The notes below the pieces were generated by a model, which saw only the letters and a list, made by a program, of their open reading frames with translations, did no database searches and was not told where the DNA came from. Shown one piece after another: positions 1 through 6,845 of a stretch of DNA of 6,965 nt. This DNA is from JBDZUZ01 sp040255445 (GTDB taxonomy: Bacteria > Planctomycetota > Phycisphaerae > Phycisphaerales > UBA1924): contig JBDZUZ010000177.1 in NCBI GenBank assembly GCA_040255445.1, positions 1 through 6,965 of the forward strand. The letters are read 5' to 3'. Position 1 is the stretch's first letter. The number at the start of each line of letters is the position of its first letter. The position numbers and the translations under genes were made by a program.

Positions 1-1178
1 TTGCCCGCCTCGGACGCCACCCGGTGGATGGCCAGTTCGCGCTCGAAGATGCGCGGCAGGCCGTACGCCGCCCGCGAGGTCCGGGCCGCCGCGGCGCCAA
101 GGCTGTCCCGCCAGTCCGCATCCGCGAGTAGTTCCTCGATCGCGTGAGCGATCGCATGGGCATCGGGCTCGACACGCAGGCCGTTGGACCCGTGCGTCAC
201 CACCCCCGCCAGGCCCGTCGCGTTGGCCACCAGCACCGGCGCGCCCGCCGCCATCGCCTCGATCACCGTCTTGGGGTGCCCCTCGAGTTCCGATGCCTGC
301 GCGTAGAGCGAACACCGACGCATCCGCGCCAGCAGCTCATCGTGCGGGATCCGCGGCCGGAAGGTCACAGGCGCCTTGCGCTCCTCGGCCAGCGCCTTGA
401 GTCGCCGGAGCTCCGGACCATCGCCCGTGATCTCGAGAGTCACGGTCCGGCCGCCCTCGGCCACGATCGCGATCGCCTCGATCAGCAGGTCAACACGCTT
501 GCGGGCCACGAGCTGGCCGGCGTAGAGCACCAGACCTTCTTCGCGCGGCTCGTCAGTATCGGCATGATCCGTGAGCACATAGTTCGGGATGATGATCGCC
601 CGCGCGGGGTCGAGGCCGTACCGCCAGGCCAGATCATCAACCATCTCCGCGGTTGTGCCCACCACCACATCCGCGGCGGTGCACAGCGCCCGCTCGGACC
701 GTTCGGCCGCGAGGGCCTGAGGCGAGTGCGGGCCGTGCTCATGGGCGACAAAGCGAGTCCAGAGATAGCCGCCACGCGCGATCAGGCCGACCGGAACGCC
801 GCGGTTGCGGATGGCGTCGGCCACATCCGCGGCCAGTTCGCCCACCAGCATCTGATTGGTCTTGACGACGACGCCGCGGGATGAGCCGACCTCATCCGCC
901 GCGCGCTGCGGGACCGATGCGAGGTAGGCGTTCGCCGGGAGTCCTTCAGTGTTCGATACCACGACCGTGCGGGCCCAGGTCTCGGGTGTCGCGGCGGCTC
1001 GCAGGTGCTCGCCGTCGTCCGCATCACCGAACGTGACCACGACGATCCGCTCGTAGTGCGGGGCGAGCCGCTCGTACAGGGCCCACTCGCGGGACAGCAT
1101 GCCCGTCTCACGCCACGTGCGCAGCGACACCCCGGGGGTGAAGACCAGCACCAGGGTGTCTGCGGTGTGTGGTTCCAT
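1..1178 (-). CDS. GT4-family glycosyltransferase, 3' end cut by window edge
   Basis: Retaining, GT-B fold glycosyltransferase that would move a sugar from a nucleotide-sugar donor to a glycan acceptor in the cytoplasm. I translated 392 codons from ATG 1178 with no stop before the left edge, so the C-terminus is missing. Residues 1-200 form the variable acceptor-side Rossmann domain. Residues 215-340 form the donor-binding domain: LVLYAGQLVARKRVDLLIEA at 216-235, a TGDGPELRRL segment at 251-260, and the GT4 EX7E signature (E299 and E307) in EGHPKTVIEAMAAGAPVLVA at 299-318. GLAGVV and NGLRVEPD follow. An in-frame TGA upstream limits the start to ATG 1178 or GTG 1193; neither has a Shine-Dalgarno sequence. 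ATG is preferred but not proven. The gene is divergent from the GT2 gene. Sugar specificity cannot be told. The family call is secure. Confidence 0.93.
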   Translation of the reverse strand, partial: MEPHTADTLVLVFTPGVSLRTWRETGMLSREWALYERLAPHYERIVVVTFGDADDGEHLRAAATPETWARTVVVSNTEGLPANAYLASVPQRAADEVGSSRGVVVKTNQMLVGELAADVADAIRNRGVPVGLIARGGYLWTRFVAHEHGPHSPQALAAERSERALCTAADVVVGTTAEMVDDLAWRYGLDPARAIIIPNYVLTDHADTDEPREEGLVLYAGQLVARKRVDLLIEAIAIVAEGGRTVTLEITGDGPELRRLKALAEERKAPVTFRPRIPHDELLARMRRCSLYAQASELEGHPKTVIEAMAAGAPVLVANATGLAGVVTHGSNGLRVEPDAHAIAHAIEELLADADWRDSLGAAAARTSRAAYGLPRIFERELAIHRVASEAG

Positions 1179-1194
1179 GCCGTCTGCAGCCACT

Positions 1195-1203
1195 GTTATC
1201 GGC
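1195..1203 (-). promoter_or_regulatory. Candidate -10 element of the left GT4 gene
   Basis: On the minus strand this reads GCCGATAAC. GATAAC shares four of six bases with the TATAAT -10 consensus and ends 16 nt before the ATG at 1178, which would give a leader of about 10 nt. The same CGATAAC heptamer precedes two other genes here in the same orientation. I see no convincing TTGACA-like -35 at 16-18 bp, so an operator or chance match remains possible. Confidence 0.35.
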
Positions 1204-1344
1204 CAGCCGGGGGCACCGGATCAGGTTCACATCGTCCGATTCGCGCGGCGTGTCCACCACCCCGCGGGTTTGGGGATCTGTCGGGCATCGGATCCGGGGA
1301 TTGCCGTGGCCCGCGGCCCTTCGCTGGCTTCACCCCCGCGGACA

Positions 1345-1353
1345 GCCGATAAC
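1345..1353 (+). promoter_or_regulatory. Candidate -10 element of the GT2 gene
   Basis: GCCGATAAC on the plus strand, the mirror copy of 1195-1203. The GATAAC hexamer ends 55 nt before the ATG at 1409, which would place the transcript start near 1360 with a leader of about 48 nt. No clear -35 hexamer is visible at normal spacing. The call rests on recurrence of the motif upstream of several genes. Confidence 0.33.
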
Positions 1354-1408
1354 CCCTCGACAGCCCCGGCCGCTACGACCGCCCCGTTCAGGGCATCCAA
1401 GCCCCGCA

Positions 1409-2665
1409 ATGACCACACCCGTCACCGTCCTGCTCCCCGCCCACCGCGAAGGCCCGCTCCTCGAAGAGGCCGCGGCGAGCATCTTCGCGCAGACACACCA
1501 GGACTTCGCGCTTCTCATCATCCTTAACGCCGTCGATCCCCCCACGGCCGAGGCGGCGGAGCGGCTCGCGGCCCGGGACACCCGCGTCCGCATCATCCGC
1601 CGGCCGCAGGGGCACCTGGCCGGCGCGCTCAACGCCGGGATCGCCGCGGCCCAGACCGAGTGGCTGGTCCGGATGGACGCCGACGACACCTGCGCCCCGG
1701 AGCGGATCGAGTGCCAGCTCGAGTTCGCCGCGGCACACCCGGAGCTCGCGGCGATCGGGAGCGCGTTCATCACCGTCGACGGCCAGGGCCGCAGGCTCGC
1801 CGTGCACCGGCCGCCGGTCGATCCGCGCGAGGCCCGCTGGCGTCTCCTGATCAGCAACCCATTCGCGCACGGCTCGATGCTGCTGCGCCGCTCGGCGCTC
1901 ATCGCGCTGAACGGGTACGACGAATCGCTGCCGCGGGCGCAGGACCTGGAACTCTGGCTGCGGCTGTCCGGCAGGATCGCGGCAGCTCCGGATGTCCTGT
2001 ACACGCACCGCCAGCGTGCGGTCGACTCCTACAGCGGGTCCGACCAGCAGGCGGCGGTCGCAGCACGGCTGCTCGCCAACGCGTGGCTGGAGCTCCCCGC
2101 AGCGCCGGCGCACGATGTGATCGCCGCGCTGCAGCATGTCATGACGCCGGTGCTCCATAAGGAAGGGCCGGGCATCGCGGAGGTCGAATCGCGGCTGACC
2201 GAGCAGGGCCCGACACGCGAGCTCATCATGGCCTGGTTGTGGGCACGCGAGCACACGCCATCGCTCACACGGCGGGCGACCGACATCTGCCTGGGCTCGC
2301 GCATCCGCGAGGTGCTCGGGCCTAAGCGCGCTGCGGGCCTGACCGAGATCAAGCTCTGGGGTTCGGGAGCTCATACCGGCCGCGCGCTCCCGCACCTGCA
2401 CGCGATGGGCATCCGCGTGACCGCGATCGTGGATGACTATCCCCAGGCCCAGCCGATCTACGGCCTGCCGATCGAGCGCACCGATACACTCGCCGCCGGC
2501 GACACCGTGCTGCTCTCGAGCGACACGTTCGAATCGCTGATGTGGCGGAGGTCCGCGCCAGCGCGGGCCCGCGGTGTGCGAGTCATCCCGCTCTACGCGG
2601 CGTATGACGCGGACGACACGGAGCACTCCGAAGACGATGCGGGCGGAACCGCCGAGGTCTCGTAG
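1409..2665 (+). CDS. GT2-family glycosyltransferase with C-terminal Rossmann-like GxGxHT domain
   Basis: Inverting-type GT-A glycosyltransferase of 418 residues. The start at ATG 1409 is chosen because the GT2 domain opens at once with TTPVTVLLPAHREG (residues 2-15); the frame upstream is open but implausible protein. Visible GT2 motifs are SIFAQTHQDF (24-33), LAGALNAGIAAAQTEWLVRMDADD (in 70-93) with the metal/nucleotide-binding DxD (D90, D92, D93), NPFAHGSMLLRRSAL (150-164), GYDESL and the acceptor-side RAQDLELWLRL (176-186) with its acidic pair. Residues about 220-310 look helical and are unassigned. Residues 312-396 form an added domain: LWGSGAHT (316-323), IVDD (340-343), SD(372) with E375, M378 and R381, and a final IPLY (393-396). 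The same domain ends the convergent GT4 gene. The last 22 residues are acidic and overlap that gene. No Shine-Dalgarno is seen. Donor and acceptor are unknown. Confidence 0.93.
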   Translation: MTTPVTVLLPAHREGPLLEEAAASIFAQTHQDFALLIILNAVDPPTAEAAERLAARDTRVRIIRRPQGHLAGALNAGIAAAQTEWLVRMDADDTCAPERIECQLEFAAAHPELAAIGSAFITVDGQGRRLAVHRPPVDPREARWRLLISNPFAHGSMLLRRSALIALNGYDESLPRAQDLELWLRLSGRIAAAPDVLYTHRQRAVDSYSGSDQQAAVAARLLANAWLELPAAPAHDVIAALQHVMTPVLHKEGPGIAEVESRLTEQGPTRELIMAWLWAREHTPSLTRRATDICLGSRIREVLGPKRAAGLTEIKLWGSGAHTGRALPHLHAMGIRVTAIVDDYPQAQPIYGLPIERTDTLAAGDTVLLSSDTFESLMWRRSAPARARGVRVIPLYAAYDADDTEHSEDDAGGTAEVS

Positions 2666-2668
2666 AGC
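2590..2668. repeat. 8-bp inverted repeat bounding the tail-to-tail overlap
   Basis: GCTCTACG at 2590-2597 and CGTAGAGC at 2661-2668 are perfect reverse complements 63 bp apart. Each encodes the conserved Leu-Tyr pair that ends the Rossmann-like domain of its gene (L395-Y396 of the GT2 protein; L526-Y527 of the GT4 protein). Each also contains, on the opposite strand, the TAG stop of the other gene (minus stop at 2595-2593, plus stop at 2663-2665). The two coding regions therefore overlap by 73 bp (2593-2665), and only their non-conserved tails are antisense to each other. It is not a typical terminator: the loop is long and no T-run follows. Confidence 0.8.
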
Positions 2669-4242
2669 CCGATCACCGGGATCGCGCCCGCCCAGCCCCT
2701 CGCCCGCGGCAGCATCTCCCGCTCGTGCTCATCGCTGTTGATGATGACCGCATCGATGCCCGCCGCCAACGCGTCCCGCGGCGACCACACGGGCCGTCCC
2801 ATCACCTCCGCCGGGAAGCCGCGTGTCCCCGCGCGGTCGTCGATGAAGCACACGATCCGTGTCTCCGCCGCGATCACCGAGGCTGCCTTCTCCGTGTGGC
2901 GGCCCGCGCCGTACAGCGCGATGCGCCCGGCGCCGAGCCCCGCGAGCTTGCCGACCGCGGCCTCCATGAGCCGCGCCGATGGGCCCGGCCGCGCGGGGAG
3001 CGCCGTGGGCAGTGATCCCGGCGCGATGCCGTGGAGACCTTCAAACTCCGCGGCGATGCGGGCAACATCCCCGGGCCGCACGCCGCCGATCGACTCGACC
3101 GCAGCGAGGATCGCCGACCATCGCTGCGCTGCGGGCTCCCGCGCCGCACGGCCCTCGCTCGCCTCCCGGACAAACGCGTCGTACGCGGGCCCCATCGCCG
3201 CGGGCGAGAAGGCCGAGAGAGCGGTCGCGTGCGCTGCAGCGCCCATCGCCCCCAGCGAACCCGCCCGGAATGCCGATGCGAGTGCGCCACCCAACATCCG
3301 CATATCGCCCGTGGGCGCGATCACCCCGTTGATCCCGTGGTGCACCACCGAGGCCGCCATCCCGCAACCGATGGTAATCGCGACCGGCCGGCCCGCGGCC
3401 ATCGCCTCCATCACCACCGTCGGCATCCCTTCGCTCGCGCTCACCAGCACGAGCGCATCGCTCGCATCGATCAGTGCCGGCATCGATCCCAGCGGCACGA
3501 CCCCGCGGAAGTCGAACGACCCGAGCACACCCGCCGCGAGCGCCGCCACGCGCAGCTCATCACCCGCCGGGCCATCGCCCGCGATCGTCAGCCGGACCGG
3601 AACCCCGGACCCGCGGATCGCGGCGACCAGTTGAACAAGATCGAGCACACGCTTGGTCTGCTTCTCGAGCCGGCCGGCGTAGAGGAGCGACAGCGTGCCA
3701 TCGGCCGGCCGCACCGGCCGCGGCCGCTGCGTCACCGTGACGCAGGAGGGCATCACCCCGCCGACGCCGCGGATCGAGAGCCCCCACTCGGCGCGGCGCG
3801 CCAGAACGCGCCGCTGCCCGCGATCGCTCACGGTGCGCCAGGCATCCGCCAGCTCACCGCAGCGCAGCAGCAATTCATCACCGTCGTAGTGGTCCGCGTG
3901 ATACCACGCCGCGATCGCCACATCCGGCTCCAAAGCCGCGGCGACGAAGCCCTCACACAGATCATTCGGCACAACCACATCCGCCCGCATCTCGCGGAGC
4001 GCAGCGCGGATCATCGCCAGCCGCGCATGCACATCCGTCCCGGGCTTCCAGGCGCACGATACGACGCCGGGCACATCCCGCAACGGCGAGACCTGCAGCA
4101 GCCGCTGCGGATCGCCATCGACCGTCTCGCCGATGACGAGCGGCCGCCAGGGTACATGCGGCTCTGGCAACGCCGCCAGCCGCACCCCCGAGGCCGAGAC
4201 CCCGCTCACCGCCGCGGGCCGATGGATGCCGACGACGTTCAT
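2593..4242 (-). CDS. GT4-family glycosyltransferase with C-terminal Rossmann-like GxGxHT domain
   Basis: Retaining GT-B glycosyltransferase of 549 residues, longer than the usual 350-400 because of a C-terminal extension. The N-terminal domain (about 1-170) includes ADVVVPNDLCEGF (87-99) and AAWYHADHYD (111-120). The donor-binding domain has LLYAGRLEKQTKRVLDLV (186-203), TIAGDGPAGDELR (219-231) and the EX7E motif (E271, E279) in EGMPTVVMEAMAAGRPVAIT (271-290). A helical linker (about 340-435) leads to the added domain at 437-527: IALYGAGRHT (441-450), FIDD (466-469), NSDEHEREM (502-510) and VIGLY (523-527), matching the end of the convergent GT2 protein. The last 22 residues are Ser-rich and lie in the overlap. 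ATG 4242 overlaps the upstream stop as ATGA, so translation is probably coupled to the CgeB-like gene. Substrates cannot be inferred. Confidence 0.93.
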   Translation of the reverse strand: MNVVGIHRPAAVSGVSASGVRLAALPEPHVPWRPLVIGETVDGDPQRLLQVSPLRDVPGVVSCAWKPGTDVHARLAMIRAALREMRADVVVPNDLCEGFVAAALEPDVAIAAWYHADHYDGDELLLRCGELADAWRTVSDRGQRRVLARRAEWGLSIRGVGGVMPSCVTVTQRPRPVRPADGTLSLLYAGRLEKQTKRVLDLVQLVAAIRGSGVPVRLTIAGDGPAGDELRVAALAAGVLGSFDFRGVVPLGSMPALIDASDALVLVSASEGMPTVVMEAMAAGRPVAITIGCGMAASVVHHGINGVIAPTGDMRMLGGALASAFRAGSLGAMGAAAHATALSAFSPAAMGPAYDAFVREASEGRAAREPAAQRWSAILAAVESIGGVRPGDVARIAAEFEGLHGIAPGSLPTALPARPGPSARLMEAAVGKLAGLGAGRIALYGAGRHTEKAASVIAAETRIVCFIDDRAGTRGFPAEVMGRPVWSPRDALAAGIDAVIINSDEHEREMLPRARGWAGAIPVIGLYETSAVPPASSSECSVSSASYAA

Positions 4243-6719
4243 GCCGCGGCCCCCGCAACCGTGCCCGCGATCGACCGTTCCGCCGCGCGCTGCCCCAGCA
4301 GATCATCCGACACGAGCGCGAGCATCCGACCGGCCAGCGCGGTGTGCGTGAACCGCGCCCGCGCTCGCCCGGCGATCATCGCCGCGACCGCGCCCCGCCA
4401 CGCCTCATCGTTCACCGCTCGACCGAGCGTCATCTCCAGCCCCGCGTGATCAGCGAATGTTGCCTCCGCCAGATCACCCAGCAGCGATGTCGCATCGTGG
4501 TCTTCGCTGTGGAGCGCGGCCTGCCGCTTCAGGTTCGCGATGCGGTTGGGCGGCAGCCAGATGTATCCATCCGGGTAGGAAGCGCCGACAGCGCTCATCG
4601 CCGATGCCAGCGCCATCGCCTCCGCGTGATCGGCGATCGTCCAGCCCAGCCACCCATCGTCGCGGACCGCATCGTGCTTGCGGTTGATGAGCACACGCTG
4701 CACCGCGCTCCGCGGGCCCGAGAGCGCATCGTAATGCAGCCGGCACAGGCACAGCCCGCCCGACAACGCGCACTCCACGATCCGCTGATGCACCAGCGTT
4801 GTCGATGATGCGTGCAGCTGCACCGCTGCGCATTGGTACGCCGCCCGGAGCTCGTCGCCGTGATTGAGTTCGCCCTGCGCGAACCGCGCCAGCGTCGGGT
4901 GCTTCTCCCACCCGCGCCCGTACAGGTGCAGCCGCCAGCCGCGCCGGTCGCAGATCTCCGCGGCCCAGCCAAGCGTCTGGTGCCGCATCAGCCGATCGCC
5001 CAGCGGCATCGCGTAGCCGCGGTACACCACATCCATCGCCTTGGCCGGGATGCTCGACCCGAACACGCGGCCGAGCTCCTCGGTGCACACCTCGCGCAGC
5101 CGCCGCGCCACCGTGTACCCCATCGCATCGTCCACCGCCGCGACGATCCGCGGATAGATCCGCCGCAACGCGGCCTGGATATCCGGCGCGTGATCATGCT
5201 CGGCGACGATCCGGTCATGCATCGCCTCGGGCGTCTCGCTCTGGTGGCTCACCATCGCGACCTCGCAGGCAAACCGCTCTCGCAACGAAGGCTCCACCGG
5301 CGCGGGGTGGAACTTCAGATCGTCCGCAACCAGCGACACCGCCAGCGCCCGCTCCATCGGGTACTCGTGCTTCTCGAAGAGCTCGATGAACAGGTGCCCG
5401 ACCAGGTAATCAAGATCACCCAGCGACCGCCCCACCTCCGCATCGAACAGGTGCGGCATCGCGTCCTGCAGCCAGGTGATGTACGGCACGTTCGCCGGGA
5501 AGCTCCCGCTCGTCGTCGAACGCGGGTAGTTCGCCAGCACGATCAGATCCGGCTTCAGCCGATCAACAACGCTCAATGAGTGCGTCATCGACAACTGGCT
5601 GAAGTCATCGGGCTCCATGAGGAGCTCCGCCTCGCACCCCAGCCGCTGCAGCGCAGCAACCAGATCCGCGGAAACGTACTTGAGCACCGTCGTGTAGCGC
5701 GAAGTCGGCACCAGCACCCGCAGCGGCGGACCGCCGCTCGCCGCCTCCGCGTACCGCTCCGCCCACCACGCCCGATCCCGCCCCGCGTACGCCGCATCGA
5801 TCGATGCCCGCAGCCGGTTGATCTCCGCCGTCGCCGCGCTCTGCTGCGCCTGGATCATCGCGTTGGGATCGGGCTCCACCTTGCTCCGCAGCCACGAGTT
5901 CCGCACCAGCATCCACGCCGCATTCGTCGTCATCTGCGCATCGAGCATCCGCCGCAGCCGCTCGCCCGCATCACCGCCGACGATCCACTCCGACCGCGCA
6001 TCGGCGATGAAGCCGCTCAGATCGCAGAGCGAGGCGCCGTCGAGCATCTCCGCCGAATCCCGCTGCACCACCACGAACCGCGCCCGATAGCCAAACCCCG
6101 TCTTCGCCGTGGCCCGGTCCGCCGCCGCGGCGAGTTCGAGCAGCATGATCGGCGTGTCTACACCCTCGAACACGATCGACCGCTTGAAAGTCGGGTCGAG
6201 CTGCACCGCCCGCTGGCACACCTGCACTGCGAACGCCCGCCCATCGAACAGCCCCTGCCACCGCCGCGCGTTGGTCTCGGCCGCCGGCCGGCGGATGAAG
6301 TTGCCATCAACTGTCTTGAAGACCTCAACCCCGCCCTGACTCCCGCGCCACCTCTCCAGCGCCGACGCCAGATCAACGCCGCGCGCTGCCAGCCCCGCAA
6401 CCGCCCGCTCCGCGTTCCCGATCCGCTCAGCAGCGGGCATCAGCGCCGGCGGAAGCGCCGCCGCCGCCCGCCCCAGGGCCACCACATCCGCGTGGCCCCG
6501 CGATGCTTCCGACAACAGCCCCATTTGCTCCCGCGCCAGTTCGCCCAGCCCCAGCCGCGCCAGGTTCGCCGCGAACACAAACCGCAACGCCTCGTTGTCG
6601 GGCACTTCCTGCAGCGCCAGCGCACCCAGCGAGAGAAACTCCCACGGCCGGCCCGACTGCCCCAGGCGGAGAATGTCGGCGATGGTCATGCGGGGCGGTG
6701 GCGGCGCGGTCTGGGTCAT
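4239..6719 (-). CDS. Large CgeB-like glycosyltransferase with TPR-like N-terminus
   Basis: Predicted soluble 826-residue protein and first gene of a two-gene operon. ATG 6719 is chosen because the in-frame extension to 6884 is Arg/Gly-rich, resembles translated non-coding DNA and would overlap the divergent gene at 6846; ATG 6689 is an alternative. Residues 11-75 look like paired TPR-type helices (ALALQEVPDNEALRFVFAAN at 33-52). Residues about 130-280 form a domain I do not recognise, with RFVVVQRDSAEMLDGASLCD at 214-233 and SEWIVGGDA at 243-251. Residues about 333-800 resemble CgeB-type/group 1 glycosyltransferases: a Rossmann start LRVLVPTSRYT (333-343), DLIVLANYPRS (391-401), ITWLQDAMPHLF (414-425), then LHLYGRGWEKHP (597-608), HASSTTLVHQRIVECALSGG (636-655). 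These are the usual donor-site segments of that family. Catalytic residues are not certain, so activity is inferred from resemblance. The downstream GT4 gene overlaps its stop codon by ATGA. Confidence 0.85.
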   Translation of the reverse strand: MTQTAPPPPRMTIADILRLGQSGRPWEFLSLGALALQEVPDNEALRFVFAANLARLGLGELAREQMGLLSEASRGHADVVALGRAAAALPPALMPAAERIGNAERAVAGLAARGVDLASALERWRGSQGGVEVFKTVDGNFIRRPAAETNARRWQGLFDGRAFAVQVCQRAVQLDPTFKRSIVFEGVDTPIMLLELAAAADRATAKTGFGYRARFVVVQRDSAEMLDGASLCDLSGFIADARSEWIVGGDAGERLRRMLDAQMTTNAAWMLVRNSWLRSKVEPDPNAMIQAQQSAATAEINRLRASIDAAYAGRDRAWWAERYAEAASGGPPLRVLVPTSRYTTVLKYVSADLVAALQRLGCEAELLMEPDDFSQLSMTHSLSVVDRLKPDLIVLANYPRSTTSGSFPANVPYITWLQDAMPHLFDAEVGRSLGDLDYLVGHLFIELFEKHEYPMERALAVSLVADDLKFHPAPVEPSLRERFACEVAMVSHQSETPEAMHDRIVAEHDHAPDIQAALRRIYPRIVAAVDDAMGYTVARRLREVCTEELGRVFGSSIPAKAMDVVYRGYAMPLGDRLMRHQTLGWAAEICDRRGWRLHLYGRGWEKHPTLARFAQGELNHGDELRAAYQCAAVQLHASSTTLVHQRIVECALSGGLCLCRLHYDALSGPRSAVQRVLINRKHDAVRDDGWLGWTIADHAEAMALASAMSAVGASYPDGYIWLPPNRIANLKRQAALHSEDHDATSLLGDLAEATFADHAGLEMTLGRAVNDEAWRGAVAAMIAGRARARFTHTALAGRMLALVSDDLLGQRAAERSIAGTVAGAAA

Positions 6720-6726
6720 CGCCGTG

Positions 6727-6733
6727 GTTATCG
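6727..6733 (-). promoter_or_regulatory. Candidate leaderless promoter -10 of the CgeB-like operon
   Basis: The minus strand reads CGATAAC followed by CACGGCG and then ATG at 6719. GATAAC ends exactly 7 nt before the start codon, the spacing expected when transcription begins at or next to the A of ATG. It matches four of six bases of TATAAT. No Shine-Dalgarno lies upstream of the ATG, which fits a leaderless message. A good -35 is not visible. Confidence 0.38.
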
Positions 6734-6829
6734 ACCCTTGCGGCCGCCGACTGGGAGAATCATCCCCCCTATCCAGCGAATATCGGGCCAACGCCCCCCT
6801 CCCGCTGCGGATCGCCCCGCCCACAGTCC

Positions 6830-6835
6830 GATAGA
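6830..6835 (+). promoter_or_regulatory. Weak candidate -10 element of the adenylyltransferase gene
   Basis: GATAGA, preceded by CC to give CCGATA as upstream of the other genes, ends 10 nt before the ATG at 6846. It agrees with TATAAT at only three positions and departs from the CGATAAC form, so it is the weakest of the four. No -35 is apparent. Confidence 0.2.
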
Positions 6836-6845
6836 TGCGTCTGCC

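Larger units (their letters stand above)
1179..1408. other. Non-coding divergent region between GT4 and GT2 genes
   Basis: This 230-bp gap separates two divergent start codons and should hold both promoters. The frame of the GT2 gene stays open upstream to 1169, but that extension is Pro/Arg/Ser-rich, does not look like the start of a GT2 domain, and would run into the neighbouring gene. I therefore treat it as untranslated. The clearest structure is a 9-bp inverted pair, GTTATCGGC at 1195-1203 and GCCGATAAC at 1345-1353. Each copy reads GCCGATAAC in the direction of its own gene. I see no hairpin terminator, riboswitch or small gene here. Confidence 0.7.
6720..6845. other. Divergent non-coding region between CgeB-like and adenylyltransferase genes
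   Basis: These 126 bp between two divergent start codons should carry both promoters. They are locally less GC-rich than the genes, with TATCC and GAATATCGG around 6770-6785. Candidate -10 elements lie close to each start (6727-6733 and 6830-6835). I see no Shine-Dalgarno for either gene and no terminator. Confidence 0.65.

Noticed and set aside
144..884. Plus-strand open frame (246 codons) at the left end
   Set aside because: Antisense to the GT4 gene, whose EX7E and donor-site motifs are intact on the minus strand. The plus-strand product has no recognisable motif.
1169..1408. Upstream in-frame extension of the GT2 gene to ATG 1169
   Set aside because: Eighty residues rich in Pro, Arg and Ser, overlapping the start of the divergent GT4 gene, ahead of a GT2 domain that begins normally at residue 2 from ATG 1409.
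1388..2626. Long minus-strand open frame (412 codons) opposite the GT2 gene
   Set aside because: Arg/Gly/Pro-rich with no domain signature, and antisense to a gene with clear GT2 motifs. Long antisense frames are common at this GC content because stops are rare.
3727..3745. Perfect 8-bp hairpin CTGCGTCA-CCG-TGACGCAG inside the second GT4 gene, just after a GGCCGG/CCGGCC pair at 3703-3719
   Set aside because: Lies in coding sequence for a Cys-Val-Thr-Val-Thr-Gln stretch, has no T-run, and stems of this size are expected by chance in several kilobases of GC-rich DNA.
3031..4449. Long plus-strand open frame (472 codons) across the second GT4 gene and the end of the CgeB-like gene
   Set aside because: Its translation is Arg/His/Pro-rich low-complexity protein and it crosses the boundary of two well supported minus-strand genes. 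It is a shadow.
4812..5579. Plus-strand open frame (255 codons) opposite the CgeB-like gene
   Set aside because: Arg/His-rich shadow of a conserved minus-strand coding region.
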